Origin: Albugo candida
Taxonomy: Eukaryota; Oomycota; Peronosporomycetes; Albuginales; Albuginaceae
NCBI GenBank assembly: GCA_905220665.1
Contig: CAJNAR010000035.1
Coordinates: 62,001-126,000, forward strand
Length of the DNA: 64,000 nucleotides
Direction of reading: 5' to 3'
The translations under genes and the position numbers were made by a program. Below the pieces are notes generated by a model. That model did no database searches, was not told where the DNA came from, and saw only the letters and a list, made by a program, of their open reading frames with translations. Below, piece by piece: positions 9,634-20,233 of the stretch. Each line of letters opens with the position of its first letter. Position 1 is the first letter of the stretch.

Positions 9634-11049
9634 TTCGGTTGGAAAAAAGAAAAATGATATGTAGATAGCATGTGGCTGTGTTCAGAGCATGTTTCGATTT
9701 AAATCCTGTAGAGCAAAATATCGAAGGGGTAACGGGTTGAAGGTCAGAACTTTCCTGTTCTCCCAACCATACTATAGGATCATCGCAAATCCCATTCATC
9801 CTACTCAAAACTTAAATTATTGGAGACATGAAATGCTGCACGCAAACAAGACAACACTACAGAGAAGCCTTCCCCAACATAATAGGACGGTGGATGGCAA
9901 ATGTATCAAGTCTGGCAGTACATCATATGAGAGGGGTAGAAATTCAGACAAAAAGGAAAAGCTCGGCATCGTGTTTAGACGCTCATTTATGAGAAGTTGA
10001 CAGCTTATACAGATACATAGTTACAAAATTAGATATTAACGTGGATAATATCGTACGCTTAGTGAAGTTAGTTCAGAAGTAATCATTTTGACGACCTTCT
10101 CTATCAAACAATCGCGAGTCAAATGTCACGTATCGTCCATAAATTTTTCAAGCATCAGAGCCCGAAAATCGGCGCCCAGTTAATTATCAAAGGATATCGT
10201 CCTGATAACGGATCAAATAAGCCAGACTTTCTGTATTTCTGAAGTAACTCTTTCAACATTCTTCTATTTTGTGGAGCACAATATCGCAACAATCAGACCA
10301 CAACGATCGCCTTATCGTTGTCTCTTCTGATAAATACAATATGTCAAACCTCTCCAGACTGAATCAAACGCTATCTGATGAGATATGATTGTTCAAAGTC
10401 TCCCTGGCAGGCACTATGCAAAGCATATACCCGCCCATTATAATATATTGCTAGATCACCCAACTGCCCTTCTAGAATTTGCGAGCATCTGTGCTACATG
10501 GACGAAAGTCACACTATGCGCAAGACATATCGCATTCTAACCTAATCTATGGCTAAAGACAGTAATAAAGCGCTGCCTTCATCTGCTTGATTCATCGGAA
10601 CTATCGCTTCATAACGTACGCAAAGGAATACGTACGCGGCCATCTGACTTGGAAGATATCCTTGACTCCTGCTTGCGAATCTACTATCATCCAAGCTATT
10701 TCGATAGATGATTATCAAGCTTTAGCTTACTTGATCACCATATTTACTCAGCTTGAGAGCACTCTTGATAGTATCCTGTCCTGCGCATCCAACGATCATA
10801 TTTACTGTATTAAGAAGGTCTATACACTCTCAAATCCTTCCAGACACCCGCGACTAGTCAGGGTATACTTTAACCAAGTTGTCGCTGTATAGTAATCCCA
10901 CCGCGTTCAAAGACACAAATGGAATGACGTCTCGTGTACGTATCTATATGCGAAATACAGTAGTCCTTATATGCAAGATACGGTAACCATATCAGAGAGG
11001 TACACGACATTCCGATTGGTCAATTTGCTGTCAAACATTGGACTCCCTT
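9634..11049. other. Non-coding interval inside segmental duplication
   Basis: About 1.4 kb without a supported gene. It matches 15256-16500 in scattered but collinear blocks. An open frame of 101 codons at 10587-10892 is not preserved in the other copy, which argues against coding. The 10900-11000 part contains a short direct similarity (two 'tatatgc-aa/ga-ata-cgg/cag' stretches). No promoter motif could be assigned with confidence. Confidence 0.6.
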
Positions 11050-11322
11050 ATGAGCGACACACTCAATCGATTCCTTCCGGGTCTTCGAAGTCATAATGCC
11101 TCAATTCGTACGCGAACAGCACGAGAACTTCGCCACTCTATTGAGTCTGAATCCCGTGATGTATCACACAATCATTATATCAAATGGGTATCCGAATTAA
11201 GCTCCAAATTGATGGAACTATGCAATAGCAATGACACACTCGATAAGATCAGCGGTATCGCAGCAATGGATGAGCTCTTACAAATGTTAATCGCTACACA
11301 CAAAGAATCGTTGGCTTTTTAG
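11050..11322 (+). pseudogene. TOR: TOR kinase N-terminal fragment (first HEAT repeats)
   Basis: The first ATG of this frame gives about 90 aa and then a stop. It matches the extreme N-terminus of the phosphatidylinositol-kinase-like kinase TOR. The pattern is a short lead-in, FLPGLRSHNASIRTRTARELRH (family: L-x-SRN-x-x-x-R-x-x-A-x-EL), then a segment ending DKISGIAAMDELLQ (family: K-x-GGI-x-AI-x-x-LI). Everything needed for a kinase (HEAT array, FAT, kinase, FATC) is absent downstream. It is therefore a broken 5' fragment, unless a distant exon lies elsewhere, which the stop and the unrelated following sequence make unlikely. A second, more decayed copy that extends further into the gene lies at about 16560-17070. 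Confidence 0.6.
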
Positions 11323-12620
11323 AGGATGCTGGTGGAAGCTGGTGGATCGGTTCTCGACTTGGGTCCATTCTACTCGTTCTTTTCCCATTCTATTTATACC
11401 TGTTTTTGGTCAAAACACTTTTACTATTGTCAAAAACAAACCTTTTTGCAACGCTCTATGCTTCAACCTTCCAATGAATAGCACGATTCTGAGCATACCG
11501 CGTGTTTGGCAAGCAAGACATGGGTTGAGCTGGCGATCACAAGTACGTGCAATGAGAAAGCCTCTTACTAAACTGACCAAATGTGAAAGGAGCGATTGGC
11601 AGTGTTTGCGCGCCTTCCTTGTAAAGATCAAGCTGATGCACACAATAGATAAGGATTTATCAACTTATGTTTTACCTGCACTCAAAAGTGCAAAATGCTG
11701 TCATGTCGGAAGCGTAAACGGAACAAAACTGGAAATAAGCCGACTAAAGGTTGGAAACGAACCATCCCCATTATCTCTGGTGTCGTTTTCGAAGTCGTTG
11801 TCACCACTTTGTTGCAAAGTGGCAACGCGGCTCTGCCACGAGGATATTGACCTTTTCTTGGAAGGATAAGTCTGTGCCCACAATATCTCGCAACATCAAT
11901 GTGACAATAAAGATCGAGACATATATGCAAAGTGCCCATTCTCTGCAATGTTCCACAACACAAGGCTGCAAAGAGCTATCTTCCATCGAGTACGTTTTGA
12001 ATTCAAGTGAGCTGCAACGTTCGGTGTATCAGAGAGATGAAGGAACACGGCATGCGAATGTGCTTACTAAAATGCGGATACACAAGCTCTTCCGTTACTT
12101 CATCACGTGGCCTCATACTTTAAATGGAATTTGACGATACTGAACGTTGCCTCACTAGTGAGAACCGCAGCTTTCAAGTGAATCTCGCGTCGATACAATG
12201 TGATTGAGAGATGTTGTGGCCAACGCCACATGTAACGTAGTTCTTCTAAGTCAAACGTATTCCATGAAAGGCACCCTGAGGCACTCAAAGAAATCAAGTT
12301 ATAACGTACTCGTTGTCCATCTTCTCGAATGATCTTTGATTGTCTTTCATTCGTCTTGTCGCTGAGAGATTGACACATCACAATAAAGCAGTTGTAGTTG
12401 GTCACAACTGCAATCGTGTCATCTCTTTTGTTCGACACGTAATGAAATAGCACCAAGAGTATCAGAGTCCCTAGAATCTATCAATTGGGCCCTCTCGTGC
12501 CTTGTAATCTCCTCGGACGCAGTGCACCACTCCTTCAATGCTACCATGAATAATAGTAGATGGGCGCATTGGTCGACAAATAGAAATGCAAGTACGATCC
12601 GTGAATTCTCATTACAGCTA
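11323..12620. other. Scrambled interval between TOR fragment and Sec24 fragment B
   Basis: No intact gene. A 175-codon plus-strand frame (11342-11869) and two minus-strand frames (12103-12456 and 12419-12643) have moderately protein-like composition but no recognised domain and no good start context. They may be slices of unrelated genes carried here by rearrangement; parts of the plus-strand frame could be further TOR-derived sequence. I cannot support a gene call. Confidence 0.5.
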
Positions 12621-12624
12621 GCAT

Positions 12625-14137
12625 CAAAACGCAATTGGATCATTTACCCGGCAGTCCTCGCACACGCGTCGGTTTCATCCCATTTGATAGCACGGTTCAC
12701 TTTTACAATCTCAAGGCAAGTAGCTTGTCATGGAGTCTTTCCTTCGTGTCTCATACTTTGCCCATAGGCAACACTCAACACACCTCAAATGATGGTGATT
12801 GCCGATCTTGAAGAGCTGTTTACACCGATCCCAGACGAGCTTTTGGTCAATTTGAGTGAGTCGCGTGACGTCATTGACGCACTTTTGGATGGGCTCCCGT
12901 CGATCCATGAGAATACTCGCAATGTGGAAAGCGCATTAGGACCAGCTATCCGCGTCGCATTCAAGCTGATGGTACGTTCCTTTCTCTCATTCATTTGTCT
13001 CTGATGGAATGTGTGCATAGTCATCGATTGGAGGCAAGATGCTGGTGTTCCAATCGTCTATTCCTAGTGCTGGACAAGGCGCGCTTCGGAATCGGGAGAA
13101 TCCCAAACTCATCGGAACTGACAAAGAACACACGTTACTGAATCCTGTGGATATGTTTTATCGCACACATGCGATCGATTTCTGCCGACAGCAAGTGAGC
13201 GTCGACACATTTCTACTCGCTTCTCAGTACATCGACGTGGCCACCATCGGGTGTCTCTCTCGCTTCTCTGCTGGCCAAGTGTATTATTATCCAAACTTCA
13301 ATGCTGAACGCGATGGAAACAAACTCCGACAGGAACTGACGCATTGTTTACGTCGAGAAACGGGATGGGAAGCTGTCATGCGCGTTCGATGTACAAAAGG
13401 GATGCGTCTATCAAACTTTTATGGCAATTCTTTCCTTCGTGGACCCGACTTACTGGCACTTCCAACGTGTGACGCAGACGCTTCCTTTGCCGTTGAAATT
13501 GTGCATAGTGACACACTTTTGAGCTCACCGACAATTTCCATTCAAGCAGCTTTGTTGTATACGCATTCTGAAGGCGAACGTCGTATTCGCGTCCACACAA
13601 TATGTCTCCCAGTCACAAAATGTACGTCTTTCCGCACTTCCGACTTCATTCTCACTCGACTGCGTGTAGTATTCGCACAAGTCTTTCGATCTGTCGATGT
13701 GGACACATTGTGCAATCTGATCGCCAAAAATGCGCTGGAAACGTGTCTGAAAACCGGTTTTGAAAGCGCTCGTACACGTATGCACTCACAATGTACCGAG
13801 ATCATTCGAGCGTATCGGAATTCAGGCGCATACGGAAGCACCAACACACCCGGCCACCAACTCCAATTACCGGAAACTCTTCAATTGCTTCCTTTGTACA
13901 TTGTATGGCCGCATTTCCACTCTCCCATTCGAACCTTTGCACCTCATATTGTCATATTGTCATATTGTCTTATTGCGTTGTAGATGTCTCTCCTCAAGAA
14001 TCCCGCGTTTCGTGGTGGAAATGATCTCAATCCCGAGGAACGATGTTTTCTTCAATATGAGGTGAGAATGAGAATGAGAACACGGAGACTTTTACTCCAT
14101 TGACAAGCGTTGGTGTAGCTGAACAATATGTCTGTGA
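12625..14137 (+). pseudogene. Truncated Sec24 copy B
   Basis: This matches the intact Sec24 in reverse complement (paired positions sum to 16892). It runs from the last third of exon 3, through exon 4 (12768-12971), exon 5 (13021-13902) and exon 6 (13984-14061), into the first 19 nt of exon 7 (14119-14137). There it breaks off into unrelated sequence. The exon 5 coding sequence gives a protein identical to the intact gene. Only a few substitutions are seen near the 5' break (Thr to Pro in the trunk, Ile to Thr in exon 4). The GC-AG intron is retained. With neither an N-terminus nor a gelsolin domain, it cannot make a working Sec24. The near-identity means the copying was recent, or gene conversion is active. 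Confidence 0.9.
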
Positions 14138-14499
14138 GTGGCATCTTTCATGTGTACGCTGTAAGGTGGGAGAAGGCAATCATAAGTCGCAATGTAATGT
14201 CGTTTTTGTCCGTGTTTCTCGCTGATAAAAATAGCACCATCGCTCCATTTGACATGAAGCAAAAGGCAAAACAGAATAAATGGACTTGGATAAGCGTACA
14301 CAAAGACAAGCGTGATTAGTAGTCACACGAAGCGGATTTGTAGATACGCTGGTAAACTCACCTTCGGTACCAATCAAAGGAAGATTGAGCGAGTTGTCAA
14401 GACGTTTCTGTCGGTCATTGATGAAAAATACGGAGGGAAGGAAGTGTAAATCAGTAAAGAAAGAGCTTTCTGATTCGAACCGCATCGAGTGTATTACTG
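14138..14499. other. Junction sequence with decayed PH-exon remnant
   Basis: After the Sec24 break at 14137 the sequence has no recognised coding potential. At 14331-14420 it clearly matches 18675-18760, the first exon of the PH-like gene ('aagcggatttgtagatacgc' against 'aagcggattggttgatacac'), but in-frame stops show it is dead. The minus-strand secreted-protein gene ends immediately after. Confidence 0.55.
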
Positions 14500-15255
14500 T
14501 TATCCATGTACGATGGATGCACTTTCTTCTTTGGGTTCTTCATGACCTACAAGGTGAATATAGTGCGTTTCAACAGACGTTTTGGTGAACCATATGTCCA
14601 TCAACCGCATAACCTCCGATCCAAATACCCATTTACCTTCATTGCTCGAACGCTCACTTAACGGATGAATCTTTTTCTTATCAAGATGGAAGCTGAGTAC
14701 CGTTTTTCCATCCCCGAAAGTAAACGTGAATAGCACATTTTGAGATTTATCAGGCTTGACTTCGTCAAAAATCGATTGCGGTACACCTAGGCCCTCAAAG
14801 CCCATTAGAAACTCAATGCTCCCGCCCTGCGTTTCTATTGGATTCAGCCTTAGAATTGGATCCGCGGTCGCCTTCACAAGTGGTAAAAACCATCTGGATG
14901 GATTCTTTGAGAGTGCGTAAGTATACCCGTTAGGATACAGTATATTGAAGTGCTGTGGCAAACTCAGCGTCACGATTCCCTTAGAAAATTGGTATTGAAA
15001 TTTATTACATTTTGCACCATCTCCATCAGGAGCAAGGTTGTATTCCTTTATCGGTAGCATGTTTTTAACTTTTTCTGATGTATATGTGAATTCCTTCGGA
15101 TGGTCGTCTCTATTCAGCTTGAATGTTATTTGTTCCTCGGGGAGAGGCTTACCGACAGCAGCCGCTTTAAGTTTATGATCTTCATCTTGAATAAAGCAGC
15201 TTCCATCGGCTCGTGAAATTAAGAGAGGAAGGGCCAGACTTGTATATACTTTCAT
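14500..15255 (-). CDS. Secreted protein, paralogue of 8815-9633
   Basis: 251 aa, single exon, opening with a signal-peptide-like stretch (KVYTSLALPLLIS). It shares the spaced blocks of its paralogue (Cys-Phe-Ile near the N-terminus; EYNLAPDGDG followed by Cys and FQYQFSKG; FEGLGVP; GKWVFG followed by VMRLMDI; HYI). The segments between the blocks are mostly different, and it has fewer cysteines. The last residues differ completely (an acidic tail instead of a Ser/Pro-rich one). No catalytic motif is seen. It lies at the same relative place in the duplicated block as its paralogue. A secreted role outside the cell is inferred from the signal peptide only. Confidence 0.75.
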   Translation of the reverse strand: MKVYTSLALPLLISRADGSCFIQDEDHKLKAAAVGKPLPEEQITFKLNRDDHPKEFTYTSEKVKNMLPIKEYNLAPDGDGAKCNKFQYQFSKGIVTLSLPQHFNILYPNGYTYALSKNPSRWFLPLVKATADPILRLNPIETQGGSIEFLMGFEGLGVPQSIFDEVKPDKSQNVLFTFTFGDGKTVLSFHLDKKKIHPLSERSSNEGKWVFGSEVMRLMDIWFTKTSVETHYIHLVGHEEPKEESASIVHG

Positions 15256-16559
15256 TTTGCGTGGGAATAGGCGAAGACGGTCACAAGAAAAAAAATTAAG
15301 TGGCTCTGCTTAGAGTTGGTTTCGATTTGAATCCAGCTCATCTTGTCGAGCACGACAACTTGGTTCCAAGACATGAAATGTTGCACATGGCTGAGACATC
15401 ACTATAGCTAAGTCTTCCCAACTTAATAGGACGGTGGATGTCAAATGTATCAAGTATGACAGTACATCATATGGGAGGGTTCAAAATCTAGAAATAGCAA
15501 AAGCTTGGCATCGTGTTCTCCCGCTCATTTATGACAAGTTGACACCGTATACAATTAGGTAGTAGCAAAATTAGATATCAAAGTAGATAATATCGTACGC
15601 TTAGTGAAGTCAGCACAAACTTATAATTTTGACAAGCTGCTCTTCAGACAATCTCTTGTCATGTGTCACGTGTCGTCCATACATTTCGAAACCATCAGAG
15701 CGCATGAATCAGCGCTTTATCAATTATCAAAGGCTATCGTGCTGACAAGGGATCAAATAAGCCAGACTTTCTATATTTTCAAAGCAACTCATTCAACATT
15801 TTTGAATTTTGTGAAGCACAATATCGCAGCAATCGGACCATAACTATCGCCTTGTCGTTGTTTCTTCTGACTAATTTAACGTGTAAACCCTCTCCAGTCT
15901 GCCTGAATCAAACGCTATATGATGAGATATGATCATACAAAGTCTCTGTAGGCGACACTGCGCAAAGCATATACCCGCTCCATTATGATGTATTGCTACA
16001 GCGTTTTTAAGAATTCGCGAGCATTTGTGCTGTATAGACGGAAGTGACACTATGCGCAATACGTCTCGCGCCTAAACCTATTATATGGCTACTAAAGACA
16101 GTAATAAAGCGCTGCCTTCATCTGCTTAATTCGTCTGAAGTATCGGCTCTAACTGTGCGCAAAGGAAAACGTACGCGGAAGTTGGAAGAAAGCCTTGACT
16201 CCTGCTTGCGAATCTTCTATCATTTAAGCTATTCGAATAGATGATTATCGAGTTTTAGCTTACTTAAGAGACACGGTACTTAGTAATACTACGCTGTTCT
16301 GCGCATCTCATGCATCATATATACTGTATTAACAAGTTCCATACGCTCCTGAATGACTTGAAAAGGTTTGACGTAAAAGCGGGCAGCCGGTAATCACACC
16401 TACAGCAAGCCATGCATCACCGAATCATCCAGGTTATATCTCGAACAAGTTCTTGCTGCACAGTGATCAGACCGCATTCAGAAGAAGGAAGTGTGTCAAC
16501 GTTTTTGTATATGTTTTATGTGAGATTGCTGCCAGCGCATTCTACCTTATGCACGACAC
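15256..16559. other. Non-coding interval inside segmental duplication, copy 2
   Basis: Collinear with 9634-11000 and free of supported genes. Short open frames here are not conserved in copy 1. Nothing else was recognised. Confidence 0.6.
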
Positions 16560-17070
16560 TGCTTCCAGGTGTTTCAATCAGAATGCCTAAATTTGTGGGT
16601 AGCAGCATGTAAACTCCTGGTAAAGATTTCACCGAAAATTTACCTGTTTTTATACCACGGAATCGAATCATCCAAGTCCGTGACCATAGTGGCAATGGAT
16701 GAGGTAGTGACAATGTTTATCGCAGAAAGAAACGATCTCATTCAATCACGCAAGTCTTTGAGAACATCTCAAGCGCCAATCTCACGACACTTTTAATCAC
16801 ATCCAAAGCTTTGGGTCACATTGTTTCCAAAACGACAGCGTTCAACTCCGTCGTCATGCCGCCACAATAATACTCAACAAGCTCGGTGAACGAGCGCCTT
16901 CCACTGCATTTCGCCATATTAAAAAAATTGTTTCGATTCCACTTGGTGTGCGTTCTGGGACTCTAACATAATCGTCACCATGAGTGCTTGTCAACTCTCT
17001 GCAAAGCTATTTCTCTCTAATTCGATTGCACGATCAAATCACGAGAGCGGGTGATTCTTGTGTCGTCTTA
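16560..17070 (+). pseudogene. Decayed TOR N-terminal remnant
   Basis: Pieces of TOR HEAT repeats can be read in shifting frames. VAMDEVVTMFIAE (about 16693) matches AAMDELLQMLIA of the fragment at 11050. ASKALGH-like Ser-Lys-Ala-Leu-Gly-His is at about 16805. LRRHAATIILNKLGERAP at about 16845-16900 matches the family pattern RRHAAVLVL-x-ELA...P. A segment reading Leu-x-x-Leu-Gln-Ser-Tyr-Phe-Ser-Leu-Ile is near 17000. Stops and frame changes between the pieces show that it is not functional. It extends further into the TOR sequence than the copy at 11050. It ends where Sec24 fragment C begins. Confidence 0.55.
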
Positions 17071-17076
17071 CCAAAT

Positions 17077-18162
17077 TTCCGACTTCATTCTCACTCGACT
17101 GCGTGTAGTATTCGCACAAGTCTTTCGATCTGTCGATGTGGACACATTGTGCAATCTGATCGCCAAAAATGCGCTGGAAACGTGTCTGAAAACCGGTTTT
17201 GAAAGCGCTCGTACACGTATGCACTCACAATGTACCGAGATCATTCGAGCGTATCGGAATTCAGGCGCATACGGAAGCACCAACACACCCGGCCACCAAC
17301 TCCAATTACCGGAAACTCTTCAATTGCTTCCTTTGTACATTGTATGGCCGCATTTCCACTCTCCCATTCGAACCTTTGCACCTCATATTGTCATATTGTC
17401 ATATTGTCTTATTGCGTTGTAGATGTCTCTCCTCAAGAATCCCGCGTTTCGTGGTGGAAATGATCTCAATCCCGAGGAACGATGTTTTCTTCAATATGAG
17501 GTGAGAATGAGAATGAGAACACGGAGACTTTTACTCCATTGACAAGCGTTGGTGTAGCTGAACAATATGTCTGTGAGATCGTCCAAAACCTTTATGTACC
17601 CACGTCTATTTGCATTACATGCGCTACCGCCTGCTGCGGGGTTTCCAGAGCCATATGAATCGAATGGTGAAAGTGCGTGTGCTGGGAAACGACGGATTGT
17701 ATTGCCACCGCTTTTGAATCTCTCTATCGATCGTCTTGCGTCGGATGGAATCTTCTTGTTGGACGATTCTTTGACGCTGTATTTATGGATCGGTCGAGCG
17801 ATACCTTCCATATATTTACAGAGTTTATTTGGTGTTGAAAGTATGGAGGGTATGAATACACGACAGGTAATGATATGTGAAGGGATTGCAAATGACGTCA
17901 AGTTCTGATTATAACATGTGTGTGGTAGATGCGATTACTAAAACCTCATGATGCGATGAGTAATCGCGTTTATAATGTTATGGAGGCAATTCGAGAAGAG
18001 AATGCACCTTTCATGGAAGTGGTTATACTCCGCGAAGGAGATCCATCGGAAGGATGTTTATTCTGGAAACTTGTGGAAGATCGTGCCAGTTTTCAAGGCG
18101 GTACATTTTCGTATGCGGAATTTCTAGGACAATTGAGTCGATCATGTTTATCGACGCGCTAA
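17077..18162 (+). pseudogene. Truncated Sec24 copy C (3' part)
   Basis: This matches the intact Sec24 in reverse complement (sum 20331). It runs from the middle of exon 5 (17077) through the end of exon 5 (17342), exon 6 (17424-17501), exon 7 (17559-17867) and exon 8 (17929-18162), including the stop. All four introns' sites and all codons in the matched exons appear intact and identical in protein sequence. It lacks the N-terminus, zinc finger and trunk. It overlaps copy B across exon 5 (second part) and exon 6, so B and C cannot simply be one gene split by an insertion. At least one extra copying step is needed. Confidence 0.9.
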
Positions 18163-18669
18163 GCGACCTATTGATTGTGACAGTATCGCATAGCGAGAAG
18201 GGCAGTGTGGGTAGGGCAGGAGAGAAGGTTATGTAGAAGTTACCTAGTCCTTCTGTAGAGATGTGAATACTGTAACCTTTGATCGTGACAATTACTACGA
18301 TGTACTGGTTCCTTTTGCGGATTTCGTGTATAGAGATTCTGTCGAGTGCTAGTAAGAAGTTGTGGCATTCGCATATACTGCGTAAGCGATTTTCATTACG
18401 TATTGTTTCAACTTGTGCACGCATTTGCACGCACTTCCTTTTTGTCCGAGTGCGTATCATTGTAACATTCGAAAAAGTAAATACATTCATTCCGTCAACA
18501 GCAATTTTTATTTCTGCGTTCACAAGTTACGGTTCTGAATTGTAGCGAAAGGGTGAACCATTGAAGCGATTGAATTGGAGAAAAATGATTCCTTGCACTC
18601 ATTCGCTTGTTGAGAAAACTGAAGACTGTATCCGACCATTGCAATTTCTATTTCAACCAACGTTTAATT
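18163..18669. other. Sec24 downstream flank and PH-gene leader
   Basis: 18163-18590 is shared with the flank of intact Sec24 (1740-2168 reversed), with a few indels around 18505-18520. Past about 18590 it is unique. The stretch probably contains the 5' region of the PH-like gene. No other feature is seen. Confidence 0.5.
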
Positions 18670-19697
18670 ATGTTCGAAGCGGATTGGTTGATACACTGGT
18701 ACACGCACCTTGTGCACCAATCAAAGAAAGATCGAGCGCGTTGTCGACAAAGATCATCAATTCAAACGAGCTCCAGCAGACTCATGAACCATTTTGTTCT
18801 GAAGGCCATTTTGCTCACAAATCATCTTGTAGAAGACTGAGCAGTGATCTTACACATCGTATCGATACTCCGCTTGCCACTATGCGTGATCGAGAACAGG
18901 AATTGGATAACACGAGTTTCTCGTCCAATACGTCTACATACGTCACATCCACAACGCTTGAGCGTACCTTACAACATCGAAATTTGAAGTCATGGATGTA
19001 TTGGGCACGTTGGGAAAAAAGAAAGCCGAAAAAAAAGTCATTTGGAAGCGGCTTCTTTCGATCCCGATCGGTTCCGTCTGCTTTGTCGTCGGAAGGCGAT
19101 GGTGAGTCTGTGACGGATTCGAGTTCGGACACAACAGGCATGCGATCAACTTGTCTTTCTACAACGTCATCGCTTGTGTCACGTTGTTCCTTACCATCGC
19201 CTTCTCAAGTGGATCGTATCGGTTATGTCAAATGTTATACAAAGGTATACGCAGTGTTACGGCGTGAGTTTTTGTTATTATATCGCGGAGATTGTGCGCC
19301 ACGATTCTCAACGATTGCAAAGGAACCGCTTGTTCAGATTGCTATCACCACTGTCGCTCGATTGGATGAGATTGCAGGAACATATTTCTTTGTACGTGAT
19401 CCGCATCAAGAAGAGATGGAATTGCATCTGTATGATCGCGGTAACGTAGAGCTGGCGAATGATTGGGAAGATGGTTTAGAAGAAGCGGCAGCGATCACCA
19501 ATCAACATTTGTCAAATTTCTCGATCGACATTGATGAATTACCACGAAGTAGTCTGTATCGCGGTACACTATACGATTTACGTCTCCAACGAATGTCATT
19601 CTGTCAGAATCTGCAAGAGAAAGTCAAGTTGTACGCCAAAACCAAATCAGTCACGCTTCTATCGACACGTCGATCAATTACAAGGGATCTGACATAG
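18670..19697 (+). CDS. PH-domain-like protein
   Basis: Proposed exons are 18670-18828 and 18900-19697, giving 318 aa, with a 71-nt intron (gtagaa...acag). An uninterrupted alternative begins at Met 18882. The N-terminal part starts MFEADWLIHW. The middle is Ser/Thr-rich and basic (a KRKPKKKS-type stretch, possible nuclear or membrane-binding patch). The C-terminal half, from about Ile-Gly-Tyr-Val-Lys-Cys, looks like a pleckstrin-homology fold: alternating strands, a LLLYRG turn, a Tyr-Phe-Phe-Val strand and a closing acidic amphipathic helix (DWEDGLEEAAAI). PH domains usually bind phosphoinositides, which would suit the inositol phosphatase encoded downstream, but this is only inference. Two decayed copies of the first exon lie at about 8710 and 14331. 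Confidence 0.5.
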
Positions 19698-20233
19698 TAC
19701 CAAGTGCATGTGGCTCAAAAATGTATCATCTTATTTATTCGCTCACGACGGATCGAAACGCGTTCGCAAAGCCCGCATTGCATGTCAGAAAGGAAGACCG
19801 ACGAACAAAGCCGAAAAGGATCAGAGCGATTATCTGACTTGTTGAGAATTGTACCGGTTCTTCTTCTATCAAATTGGTAATCAAAAGTAATAACAAATTC
19901 CAAATATACGATAACGATTGGCTAAACTAGTGAGCAGGTTGACTCCCATAAAGTGTACTGTACCTATTCTTTCGTAACTATAGAAATGACGAATTATAGA
20001 GTAGGATGACTACCTTCTTCTAGGTCTTCTATTCAAGTCAGATTATACCTGATTCTACATCCTTAATCTCAACCTAGTTTCAACTTGTGTTTCGTGGTAA
20101 GAAATCGTAGAGGCATTAAATTTGGTTTTGTATGATTGTATGGTTGCGAAACGGTGACTCTACGATGCCAAATAGTATATCTGATACTGATGGAGGCTTT
20201 AATAACGCACTGATTGGTTGCACCTCTGCCAAC
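19698..20233. other. Intergenic, nothing recognised
   Basis: About 0.5 kb between the PH-like gene and the receptor-phosphatase gene. It contains no frame with family resemblance and no repeat of the surrounding duplications. It presumably holds the 3' end of one gene and the promoter of the next. Confidence 0.5.

Larger units (their letters stand above)
8700..11322. repeat. Segmental duplication, copy 1
   Basis: This is an old direct duplication of about 14330-16980. Shared landmarks in the same order are: the PH-exon remnant, the secreted-protein gene on the minus strand, a long non-coding stretch with strings of matching words (for example 'aataggacggtggatg', 'ggatcaaataagccagac', 'cagtaataaagcgctgcc'), and the N-terminal coding region of TOR. 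Divergence is high compared with the Sec24 copies next door, so this event is older. Confidence 0.8.
14330..16980. repeat. Segmental duplication, copy 2
   Basis: Direct, diverged duplicate of about 8700-11322, with the same order of landmarks: PH-exon remnant, minus-strand secreted gene, long non-coding part, TOR N-terminal remnant. Non-coding similarity is easy to follow at 15300-15480 against 9680-9930, and at 15720-15800 against 10180-10260. Confidence 0.8.

Noticed and set aside
10587..10892. 101-codon plus-strand frame in segmental duplication copy 1
   Set aside because: The aligned part of copy 2 (about 16130-16400) has stops and frame changes, so no coding constraint is visible.
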